From NCBI GenBank assembly GCA_902538695.1, contig CACBGC010000002.1:1-38494 (forward strand): a stretch of DNA of 38,494 bases, given 5' to 3'. A program made the translations under genes and the position numbers. This document shows, in pieces, positions 15,370 through 22,863 of the stretch (position 1 is its first letter; every line of letters starts with the position of its first letter). The notes beneath the pieces were generated by a model that did no database searches, was not told where the DNA came from, and saw only the letters and a list, made by a program, of their open reading frames with translations. This DNA comes from an uncultured Synechococcaceae cyanobacterium. Lineage in GTDB: Bacteria; Cyanobacteriota; Cyanobacteriia; PCC-6307; Cyanobiaceae.

Positions 15370-17367
15370 ATGGGGCAAATAGTTGGAATTGATTTGGGTA
15401 CTACAAACTCTGTTGTCGGAGTTATAGAAGCAGGCCGTCCAATTGTTATTGCTAATTCTGAAGGTTCTAGAACTACACCTTCAATAGTTGGATTTACAAA
15501 AGACAAGGAAATAGTAATAGGTGATCAAGCAAGAAGACAACTTGTTCTAAATCCAAAGAATACCTTTTATAACCTAAAAAGATTTATTGGCAGTGACTGG
15601 GATGAATTAGATGAGAATAGTATTTCTGTTCCTTACAATGTAAAGGCTAATAATACTGGAAGCGTTAGAGTTCTTAGTCCAAATACAGAAAGAGAGTATG
15701 CACCAGAAGAATTAGTTAGCTCATTAATTAGAAAATTAATTAATGATGCTGAAACATACCTTGGAGATACTGTTGACTCTGCTGTTATTACAGTTCCTGC
15801 CTATTTTAATGAATCTCAAAGGCAAGCTACAAAGGATTCTGCAATATTGGCTGGTATAAAAGTAGATAGAATCCTAAATGAACCTACAGCAGCAGCTTTA
15901 GCTTATGGTTTTGAAAAAAGTTCTTCTAATAATGTTTTGGTTTTTGATTTAGGGGGAGGAACATTTGACGTCTCTTTATTAAAAATTTCTAATGGTGTTT
16001 TTGATGTTAAAGCCACTTGTGGTGATACACAGCTTGGAGGGAACAATTTTGATTCAAAAATAGTAGATTGGCTTGCAGAAAAATTTCTTGCTAAACATGA
16101 TATTGATCTAAGAAGGGATAGGCAAGCTTTGCAGAGATTAACTGAGGCTGCTGAGAAAGCAAAATGTGAATTATCTGGATTGCAAAAAACAAAAATATCC
16201 TTACCTTTTATCACAACAAGTAAAGAGGGTCCATTACATATTGAGGAGACGTTAGATAGAAAAATATTTGAATCATTATCTCAAGATCTTCTAGATAGAT
16301 TATTAGAACCTGTGCAAATAGCATTAGATGACTCCGGATGGAACGCAGAAGATATTGATGAAGTCGTTCTTGTCGGTGGTAGCACAAGAATTCCAATGGT
16401 TCAACAATTGGTTAAGACTCTTGTTCCAAATGATCCCTGTCAATCAGTTAATCCAGATGAAGTTGTTGCAATTGGTGCAGCTATACAATCCGGAATAATT
16501 AACGGTGATTTACAAGATTTACTCCTAAATGACGTTACTCCCTTATCATTAGGTTTAGAAACTATTGGTGGTCTTATGAAGGTTCTTATTCCACGTAATA
16601 CACCAATACCAGTAAGACAATCGGATGTTTTTAGTACATCAGAAGCTAATCAATCTTCAGTTGTTGTTCAAGTAAGGCAAGGTGAGAGGCCATTAGCATC
16701 TGAAAATAAATCACTAGGTAAGTTTAGGTTGTCAGGAATACCTCCAGCTCCAAGAGGAATACCTCAAGTGCAAGTAGCATTTGATATAGATGCTAATGGT
16801 CTTTTAGAAGTTAGTGCAACTGATAGAACAACTGGTAGAAAGCAAACAGTTACAATTTCTGGAGGCTCTAATTTAAATGAACAAGAAATTAATTCTATAA
16901 TCGAAGAAGCTAAAGCAAAAGCAAATGAAGATAGAAAGAAGAGATCTGTTATTGATAGAAAAAATAGTGCTTTAACTCTTATTGCGCAAGCTGAGAGAAG
17001 ACTTAGGGATGCTTCTTTAGAATTTGGGCCATATGGAGCTGAAAGACAACAAAGAGCTGTTGAATTAGCAATTCAAGATGTTGAAGAATACATAGATGAT
17101 GAGGATCCTCAAGAATTAGAAATTTCAGTAAGTGCACTTCAAGAAGCATTATTTGGTTTAAATAGAAAATTTGCAGCAGAAAGGAAAACCGATAATAATC
17201 CCTTACAGGGTATTAAAAATACATTTGGATCATTAAAGGATGAACTCTTTTCTGATGATTATTGGGATGATGACCCTTGGGACAATCAAATGAATAGAAA
17301 TTATAAAAATTCGAGGTATGGTAATTCTAGGGACGATGATCCATGGGACAATGACTACTTCCTCTAA
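15370..17367 (+). CDS. dnaK3: DnaK-type Hsp70 chaperone (DnaK3 class)
   Basis: ATP-dependent Hsp70 of 665 residues. The nucleotide-binding domain (about 1-385) begins GQIVGIDLGTTNSVVGVIE and contains LNEPTAAALAYGFEKSS, VFDLGGGTFDVSLL and VVLVGGSTRIPMVQ. The substrate-binding domain and lid follow. The C-terminus is not the EEVD-like tail of DnaK2. Instead it is rich in Asp, Trp and Asn and contains DDDPWDN twice (residues 633-639 and 655-661). Cyanobacteria carry several DnaKs; the one followed directly by a zinc-finger-less DnaJ, with an extended tail, is the DnaK3 type, reported to associate with thylakoid membranes and ribosomes in other species. I assign dnaK3 on this context. The dnaJ start overlaps its end by 17 bases. 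Confidence 0.9.
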   Translation: MGQIVGIDLGTTNSVVGVIEAGRPIVIANSEGSRTTPSIVGFTKDKEIVIGDQARRQLVLNPKNTFYNLKRFIGSDWDELDENSISVPYNVKANNTGSVRVLSPNTEREYAPEELVSSLIRKLINDAETYLGDTVDSAVITVPAYFNESQRQATKDSAILAGIKVDRILNEPTAAALAYGFEKSSSNNVLVFDLGGGTFDVSLLKISNGVFDVKATCGDTQLGGNNFDSKIVDWLAEKFLAKHDIDLRRDRQALQRLTEAAEKAKCELSGLQKTKISLPFITTSKEGPLHIEETLDRKIFESLSQDLLDRLLEPVQIALDDSGWNAEDIDEVVLVGGSTRIPMVQQLVKTLVPNDPCQSVNPDEVVAIGAAIQSGIINGDLQDLLLNDVTPLSLGLETIGGLMKVLIPRNTPIPVRQSDVFSTSEANQSSVVVQVRQGERPLASENKSLGKFRLSGIPPAPRGIPQVQVAFDIDANGLLEVSATDRTTGRKQTVTISGGSNLNEQEINSIIEEAKAKANEDRKKRSVIDRKNSALTLIAQAERRLRDASLEFGPYGAERQQRAVELAIQDVEEYIDDEDPQELEISVSALQEALFGLNRKFAAERKTDNNPLQGIKNTFGSLKDELFSDDYWDDDPWDNQMNRNYKNSRYGNSRDDDPWDNDYFL

Positions 17368-18277
17368 AAAAGACTATTTGTCGATTTTGGGTTTATCCCC
17401 TGATTTCGAAGATAAAGAACTTAAAAAGGCCTTTCGTAGAGAAGCAAGAAAATGGCATCCAGATTTAAACAAAAACGATCTTAATGCAGAAGAAAGATTT
17501 AAATTAATTAACGAAGCATACGAATTTCTGCGCGATCCAAATAATAGCAAAAATAGTGCTGTTGAAAATGTCCAAGACGATTACGAAAATAATAACTTCA
17601 AAACTGGCTTTCCTGATTTTCAAGATTATCTTGATTCATTATTTGGATATGAGTATTCACCAAAGAATTACGAGGAATATGATGATGAATCATTTGATGA
17701 TGAATCGTTAAATACAAATAATGACGAATTTAATAATCATGATTATCCTACAACCTCTCCAGATGAGCCACCTCCAGTAAAACTCCACCAAGATATCGAG
17801 ACAATTATAGAGTTAACTCCTGATGAAGCCTTAAATGGAGCCTCAATTCTAATAGAATTAGAAGACGAAACAGTAGTAGAAGTTGATACACCACCTTTCG
17901 CTGGAGATGGATGGCGATTAAGACTTGAAAATATTGCAAGAGGAGGTAAAGATCATTATCTACAGTTAAAAGTTCAAACGGAAAGTGGTCTAAGAATTGA
18001 TGGTTTAAGAGTTCTGTATAAATTAGAGTTATTTCCTCATGATGCTCTTCTTGGTTGTGCAGTAGAGGTTCCAACCCTTGATGGAAATGTCACACTTCAA
18101 GTACCACCAAAATCATCTACGGGAAGAATGTTACGTTTGAAAGGGAGGGGTTTAACTTTCGAGGATAATGTAGGTGATCAATATGTTGAAATCCTGGTAG
18201 TGATACCTGCTGATATTAATGATGAAGAAATTGCTTTATATACAAGATTACAAGAATTATCACTTTCTGATTCTTAA
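17351..18277 (+). CDS. dnaJ3: DnaJ-type J-domain cochaperone (partner of DnaK3)
   Basis: An Hsp40 that stimulates the ATPase of its Hsp70. I place the start at the ATG at 17351 (MTTSSKKDYLSILGL), giving 308 residues, rather than at earlier in-frame ATGs (17318, 17336) deep inside dnaK. The J domain occupies about residues 7-72 with the HPD motif in KWHPDLNK. An acidic, Asn/Asp-rich linker (about 80-150) follows, including a 2 x 15-base tandem repeat encoding DDESF/DDESL. The C-terminal substrate-binding domains come next (about 155-300; TPDEALNGASI, FPHDALLGCAVEVPTLDG). There are no zinc-finger CxxCxGxG repeats, so it is a type II J protein. The 17-base overlap with dnaK indicates coupled synthesis. 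Confidence 0.9.
   Translation: MTTSSKKDYLSILGLSPDFEDKELKKAFRREARKWHPDLNKNDLNAEERFKLINEAYEFLRDPNNSKNSAVENVQDDYENNNFKTGFPDFQDYLDSLFGYEYSPKNYEEYDDESFDDESLNTNNDEFNNHDYPTTSPDEPPPVKLHQDIETIIELTPDEALNGASILIELEDETVVEVDTPPFAGDGWRLRLENIARGGKDHYLQLKVQTESGLRIDGLRVLYKLELFPHDALLGCAVEVPTLDGNVTLQVPPKSSTGRMLRLKGRGLTFEDNVGDQYVEILVVIPADINDEEIALYTRLQELSLSDS
17681..17710 (+). repeat. 15-base tandem duplication inside dnaJ
   Basis: GATGATGAATCATTT (17681-17695) is followed at once by GATGATGAATCGTTA (17696-17710), 12 of 15 bases identical and in frame, encoding DDESF then DDESL in the acidic linker of DnaJ. Confidence 0.8.
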
Positions 18278-18310
18278 TCAAATATTATATAAATAGAAAA
18301 ATAGATACTT

Positions 18311-18694
18311 ATGAACATATTTGTTCTTTTATATAATTCAGGAACAGATAAGGAAGGAATTCATTCAATCGAACTTAAAGGAAGGACCATCGTTCTTATG
18401 TTTGAAGATAAGGATGATGCAACAAGATATTGTGGTCTTCTAGAAGCCCAAGATTTCCCTTTGCCAACGGTTGAGATGATCAACATAGAGGAAATAAAAG
18501 ATTTCTGTATTAAATTAGATTATGAATGCAAATTAGTAGAAAAAAATTTTGTACCTAAAACCGCAGAAGATAGGTTATTAATTTCACCACCCCAGAAAAA
18601 CCTAGAAGTTGAAAATTGGGAGGAAGAGAAAAACAGTAATAAAGATAGCATTGATATAAACACTATTAAGGAAAACCTTGAAAAGTTGCTTTAG
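18311..18694 (+). CDS. DUF3110 family protein
   Basis: A 127-residue soluble acidic protein. The N-terminal part (about 1-75: MNIFVLLYNSGTDKEGIHSI, then VLMFEDKDDATRYCGLLEAQDFP) fits DUF3110, a small cyanobacterial and plant family. The pattern suggests an alpha/beta fold that takes up residues like a ferredoxin-like or ACT-type domain, but no function is known. The last 40 residues are Glu/Asn-rich and look disordered. It follows dnaJ by 33 bases and precedes ppiB by 37 bases on the same strand, so it is probably transcribed with chaperone genes. That context hints at, but does not show, a role in protein quality control. Confidence 0.75.
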   Translation: MNIFVLLYNSGTDKEGIHSIELKGRTIVLMFEDKDDATRYCGLLEAQDFPLPTVEMINIEEIKDFCIKLDYECKLVEKNFVPKTAEDRLLISPPQKNLEVENWEEEKNSNKDSIDINTIKENLEKLL

Positions 18695-18731
18695 CTACTA
18701 AAATATTTATTAATTACAAAACAAATAAAAC

Positions 18732-19169
18732 ATGACAACTGCATTATTTGAAACAGAAGTTGGGAACATTAATATTGAATTTTTCTCTGACGATGCACCT
18801 AATACAGTAAAAAACTTCACGAGCCTAATTAGTGATGGTTTTTATGATGGTCTAGCATTTCACAGAGTTATTCCTGGATTTATGGCTCAGGGTGGATGTC
18901 CAAATACTCGTGATGGAGCATCAGGTATGCCTGGAACTGGTGGGCCTGGATATAATATAAAATGTGAAATTAATTCCAATAAACATCTAAAAGGCTCACT
19001 TTCTATGGCTCATGCAGGAAAGGATACAGGTGGCAGTCAGTTTTTCATAGTTTATGAACCACAGCCTCATCTCGATGGAGTTCATACAGTTTTTGGTAAG
19101 ACTGATAATATGGATGTAGTGCTAAAGCTTACTAATGGGTCAAAAATATTAAAGGCAACTTTAAAGTAG
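18732..19169 (+). CDS. ppiB: Cyclophilin-type peptidyl-prolyl cis-trans isomerase
   Basis: Speeds cis-trans isomerisation of Xaa-Pro bonds during folding; no signal peptide, so cytoplasmic. The 145 residues match compact bacterial cyclophilins. FHRVIPGFMAQGG (about 40-52) holds the catalytic arginine, MAHAGKDTGGSQFFI (about 93-107) forms the active-site floor, and LDGVHTVFGK (about 114-123) carries the conserved tail. It is fourth in the dnaK3-dnaJ-DUF3110-ppiB folding block and ends 3 bases from the end of ribBA on the other strand. Confidence 0.96.
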   Translation: MTTALFETEVGNINIEFFSDDAPNTVKNFTSLISDGFYDGLAFHRVIPGFMAQGGCPNTRDGASGMPGTGGPGYNIKCEINSNKHLKGSLSMAHAGKDTGGSQFFIVYEPQPHLDGVHTVFGKTDNMDVVLKLTNGSKILKATLK

Positions 19170-19172
19170 TTT

Positions 19173-20897
19173 TTAGCCCTCAAAAACAATACTAAATGTC
19201 TCTTTATCTAGATTAAATTTTCTTGTAGATGAATATAAAATTTCATTATTTATTGAAAATTTAGTATTGATTAATTTGATGCTGCTTTTTGGGTGTAACG
19301 CTTGTTCAATGTTTCTTGAAACAATAATTCCAATATTTGTACTATTTTCATAATTGGATAAAAACTGAATAAATAATTCTATATTCTTTATTTCTTCATC
19401 AGTAATGTTGGAATTGGTTCTATTCTGATCATGCAAAATTCGCCAAACTAATTTTGGTCTATTCCAAAAAGCCAATAACCTTGGAGTACTTTCTAGTTTA
19501 ATATTAATGTTCTTTTCACTACAGAATTTTATAACTTTATTTTTTATTGGAACTAGATCAATAGATTTATATTTCCCATCAAGAAAAATTGATATAAATG
19601 GATCGATATTCCTGGAATTAGGATTATCTTCATCAATCATGTGGCCTAACTTCGTTTTTTTTACACTCAAGTATTCTGCATTATTATCGTTTGGACAAAT
19701 TACTAATGGAACTCTTTCAATAACCTCTATTCCATAACCACCTAATCCAGCAATCTTTCTAGGATTGTTTGTAAGTAATTTCAGTTTTTTTATACCTAGA
19801 TCGGTTAATATCTGTGCTCCAACTCCATAGTTTCTAAGATCAGCGGGGAAACCTAATCTTTCATTAGCTTCTACAGTATCTAATCCACCATCTTGTAAAC
19901 TATAAGCTTTTAATTTATTTATTAGACCAATACCTCTACCTTCTTGTCTTAAGTAAACTACAACTCCTTCTTCCTCCTTTTCTATCCTTGATAAAGCAGC
20001 CTCTAACTGCGGTCTACAGTCACAACGTAAAGATCCAAAAGCATCGCCTGTTAAGCACTCTGAATGCATTCTTACTAGTACAGGCTCGTTTAATTTTGAT
20101 GATTTTTGTTTAACTAATGCAACATGTTCTGAACCATCAAGTTCATTAACGTATCCATAAGCTTTGAAATTACCAAAAATACTTGGAAGTACAGCATCGG
20201 ATTTTCTAAATACAAATCTCTCAGTTTGAAAACGATAACTAATTAAATCAGCTATGGATATTAATTTCATTCCCCACTGTTTTGCATACTCTTTAAGTTG
20301 TGGAAGTCTTGACATGGAACCATCAGGATTTTGTATTTCGCAAATCACTCCAGCAGGATAAAGACCTGACATTGCCGCAATATCTACTGCCGCTTCAGTA
20401 TGACCTGCTCTTTTTAATACTCCACCTTTCTTAGCTCTTAATGGGAAAATATGTCCTGGCCTTCTCAAATCATCAGGTTTTGTATTTGGGTTTATAGCAA
20501 CTTGAATTGTCTTTGCCCTGTCTTCAGCTGAAATTCCAGTAGTGACATTATTTTCAGGTCCAGCATCAATTGATATCGTAAAAGCTGTTTGATTTTCATC
20601 TGTATTTCTATCTACCATTAATGGTAAATCTAAAGAGTCAAGTTTTTCACCTTGCATGGCTAGGCATATAAGACCACGTCCCTCAGTAGCCATAAAATTA
20701 ATTTGCTGTGGAGTTGCAAACTGAGCCGCACATATTAAATCTCCTTCATTTTCTCTTCTCTCATCATCTACAACAATTATGCATTCACCATTTCTTATAG
20801 CTGCCAACGCATCGCTGATAGGATCAAATTCAATTTTAAAAGACTCATTTATATCCAAAATTGTTCCATTATTTGATTTGGGACTTGTTTCTTTCAT
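19173..20897 (-). CDS. ribBA: Bifunctional 3,4-dihydroxy-2-butanone-4-phosphate synthase / GTP cyclohydrolase II with C-terminal extension
   Basis: Makes the two precursors of riboflavin: DHBP from ribulose 5-phosphate (RibB half) and a diaminopyrimidine from GTP (RibA half). The RibB half (about 20-220) shows VDDERRENEGDLICAA and RPGHIFPLRAKKGGVL. The RibA half (about 230-420) shows the zinc ligands CLTGDAFGSLRCDCR and the LRQEGRGIGLINK motif. Beyond it is an extension of about 150 residues (from about 423) that I cannot assign. I chose the ATG at 20897 (574 residues), with AGGA a few bases upstream, over a TTG at 20909. The gap to argC is under 90 bases, too short for an FMN riboswitch. Confidence 0.96.
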   Translation of the reverse strand: MKETSPKSNNGTILDINESFKIEFDPISDALAAIRNGECIIVVDDERRENEGDLICAAQFATPQQINFMATEGRGLICLAMQGEKLDSLDLPLMVDRNTDENQTAFTISIDAGPENNVTTGISAEDRAKTIQVAINPNTKPDDLRRPGHIFPLRAKKGGVLKRAGHTEAAVDIAAMSGLYPAGVICEIQNPDGSMSRLPQLKEYAKQWGMKLISIADLISYRFQTERFVFRKSDAVLPSIFGNFKAYGYVNELDGSEHVALVKQKSSKLNEPVLVRMHSECLTGDAFGSLRCDCRPQLEAALSRIEKEEEGVVVYLRQEGRGIGLINKLKAYSLQDGGLDTVEANERLGFPADLRNYGVGAQILTDLGIKKLKLLTNNPRKIAGLGGYGIEVIERVPLVICPNDNNAEYLSVKKTKLGHMIDEDNPNSRNIDPFISIFLDGKYKSIDLVPIKNKVIKFCSEKNINIKLESTPRLLAFWNRPKLVWRILHDQNRTNSNITDEEIKNIELFIQFLSNYENSTNIGIIVSRNIEQALHPKSSIKLINTKFSINNEILYSSTRKFNLDKETFSIVFEG

Positions 20898-20984
20898 TAT
20901 TCCTATCAATATAGAAAAAAGTGTTTTAGTTACCTTAAATTCAACACTTTATAATCCTATCTCAAAGTCTGCCAATTCAAAGAA

Positions 20985-22040
20985 ATGAATGTTGCAATAG
21001 TAGGTGCTACAGGTTACGGCGGTATTCAAGCGGTAAATCTTTTAAAGAATAATAAAAAATACAAAATTTCATTTTTAGGAGGTAATAAAACATCTGGGTC
21101 AAAGTGGAATGATAATTTCCCTTTTATTTATCTAGATAATGATCCTTATATAGAAGAAATTTCAGTTGATAATATTTCAAAAAATGCAGATGTTGCTTTG
21201 CTTTGCTTACCAAATGGCTTATCTTCAACATTTACCAGGAAATTATTAGATAGAGGACTTAAAGTTATTGATTTATCTGCTGATTATAGATATAAATCTT
21301 TAGATGAATGGAAAAAAGTATATTCCAGAGAAGCTGCTATTTATAAAAGAAATGATGATGATTTATGTAAAGAGGCAGTTTACGGTCTACCTGAAATAAA
21401 CAAAGAAGCTATTATAAAAGGAAGATTAATTGCATGTCCAGGATGTTATCCAACATCTGCTCTTATTCCATTAGCTCCTTATCTCTCTCAAGGAATTATT
21501 GAAAATGAAGGTATAGTTATTGACTCTAAAAGCGGAACCTCTGGGGGTGGTAGAGAACCAAACCAAAAGCTACTCTTATCAGAATGTGGAGAAGGACTAT
21601 CAGCTTATGGATTGATAAACCATAGACATACCTCAGAGATCGAGCAAGTGGCATCTTTAATTTCTGGAAATAAGATTGAACTACTTTTTACACCTCATTT
21701 AGTCCCAATCTCAAGAGGTATGCATTCGACTATTTATGGGAGATTAAGAGATCCAGGATTAACTTCTGATGACTGCAGAATTCTTCTAGATAATTTTTAT
21801 AGAAAGTTTAAAAATATAAAAGTCTTACCTGTTGATACATTCCCATCAACAAAATGGGTTAAGAATACAAACCAAATTTTACTTTCCGTTAAAGTTGATA
21901 ATCGAAATGGAAGAATAATTATTTTATCTGTAATTGATAATTTGTTAAAAGGTCAGACAGGGCAAGCAATTCAAAATTTAAATATTATGTGTGGATTTTC
22001 AATGGATGAAGGTCTTGAATTAACTAATAATTTTCCTTAA
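20985..22040 (+). CDS. argC: N-acetyl-gamma-glutamyl-phosphate reductase
   Basis: NADPH-dependent reduction of N-acetylglutamyl phosphate to the semialdehyde, the third step of ornithine and arginine synthesis. The 351 residues start with a dinucleotide-binding loop (VAIVGATGYGGIQAVNLL) and contain the active-site cysteine in IACPGCYPTSALIPL (about 146-160). SGGGRE follows at about 182-187, and the conserved HRHTSEIEQ at about 208-216. It is a single gene on the plus strand, divergent from ribBA. Its last 17 bases overlap the end of purN on the other strand. Confidence 0.97.
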   Translation: MNVAIVGATGYGGIQAVNLLKNNKKYKISFLGGNKTSGSKWNDNFPFIYLDNDPYIEEISVDNISKNADVALLCLPNGLSSTFTRKLLDRGLKVIDLSADYRYKSLDEWKKVYSREAAIYKRNDDDLCKEAVYGLPEINKEAIIKGRLIACPGCYPTSALIPLAPYLSQGIIENEGIVIDSKSGTSGGGREPNQKLLLSECGEGLSAYGLINHRHTSEIEQVASLISGNKIELLFTPHLVPISRGMHSTIYGRLRDPGLTSDDCRILLDNFYRKFKNIKVLPVDTFPSTKWVKNTNQILLSVKVDNRNGRIIILSVIDNLLKGQTGQAIQNLNIMCGFSMDEGLELTNNFP

Positions 22041-22680
22041 AATTATTTCTTATTAAAAAACCAGCAAGAGAGATTGAGTGAGGTAAAATTTTATGCTCAA
22101 GCATTTGTATTCTTTTGGAAAGTGATTCAATATCATCATCATTTCTAATTGACAATGCAGCTTGCATTATCAATGATCCACTATCTACCTCCTCTTCAAC
22201 AAAATGTACGGAACAACCAGTTATTTTTGAACCATTTAATATAGAGTCCTTTATCGCAGAACTACCTTTATATGCTGGAAGTATTGAAGGGTGAATATTT
22301 ATTATTTTATTCTTAAATTTATTAATAAAAAATGGAGTAACAATTTTCATCCATCCTGCCATAACCACAAGTTCAACATCGTAATGAATTAGAGTATTTA
22401 CAATTTCTAATTCAAATGACTCTTTTTGCACAAAGTCTTTGCCTCTTATAATTTTGTGAGGTATTTTTTTACTTTCTGCTCTAAGAATACAACCTGCATC
22501 ATCTTTGTTTGTTATTAAAACTTTTATATCTATATCTAATTCTCCTTTTTCTGAGAGATTAATTAATTCCTGAAAGTTTGTTCCTTTCCCAGAAGCAAGT
22601 ACACCTATTTTTAATTTTGGGGAAAATCTTCTAAATTCAGATATCTCAGGCGAAATTATGTAATTAAATGATTTATCCAA
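22024..22680 (-). CDS. purN: Phosphoribosylglycinamide formyltransferase
   Basis: Transfers the formyl group of 10-formyltetrahydrofolate to GAR in purine synthesis. The family core begins at LKIGVLASGKGTNFQEL (about residue 23) and includes the catalytic NIHPSILPAYKGSSA (about 131-145; N and H) and HFVEEEVDSGSLIMQ with the catalytic aspartate. The first 22 residues precede the usual start of the family. The longest form uses TTG at 22680, which gives 218 residues. No ATG lies between that codon and the core, so either TTG or a rare start is used. It overlaps argC tail to tail, with an A+T hairpin in the shared ends. Confidence 0.94.
   Translation of the reverse strand: MDKSFNYIISPEISEFRRFSPKLKIGVLASGKGTNFQELINLSEKGELDIDIKVLITNKDDAGCILRAESKKIPHKIIRGKDFVQKESFELEIVNTLIHYDVELVVMAGWMKIVTPFFINKFKNKIINIHPSILPAYKGSSAIKDSILNGSKITGCSVHFVEEEVDSGSLIMQAALSIRNDDDIESLSKRIQMLEHKILPHSISLAGFLIRNNFKENY
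22026..22047. terminator. A+T-only hairpin in the overlapping ends of argC and purN
   Basis: AATAATTTT (22026-22034) and AAAATTATT (22039-22047) form a perfect 9-bp stem around the loop CCTT. It covers the last codons and stops of both convergent genes. On the plus strand TCTTATT follows. It is likely to act as a shared terminator, though without G-C pairs and with only a weak T-run. Confidence 0.4.
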
Positions 22681-22812
22681 AGTTTTTTAATTTTATCCAA
22701 TGATAAATTCATATGAAATAAAAAAAACCCTCAATTTTAATTGTTTATATTCAAAAACATATTTATTTGAAGATAATAATTTAAACAAATTTAAATGATT
22801 CAAATCTATGTA

Positions 22813-22831
22813 CTATTCGAATAGATATAAT
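22813..22831 (+). promoter_or_regulatory. Candidate pgi promoter with a palindrome in the spacer
   Basis: A consensus -10 box TATAAT lies at 22826-22831, 32 bases before the pgi ATG. Immediately upstream is the perfect 12-base palindrome CTATTCGAATAG (22813-22824), which would sit in the -35/-10 spacer. No TTGACA-like -35 box is visible at the right distance. That placement is what is expected of a repressor or MerR-type activator site. Function is inferred. Confidence 0.4.
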
Positions 22832-22863
22832 TGAATAATAAATAAAAGAAACAAATATATAAA

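Noticed and set aside
15903..16396. Minus-strand open frames opposite dnaK3
   Set aside because: Antisense to a highly conserved Hsp70 region; typical shadow frames.
19158..19167. Palindrome ACTTTAAAGT at the end of ppiB as a terminator
   Set aside because: Palindrome centre leaves almost no loop, so stem would be 3-4 bp; not convincing.
20898..20984. FMN riboswitch upstream of ribBA
   Set aside because: The gap to argC is under 90 bases, too short for the aptamer, and no conserved FMN motif is visible.
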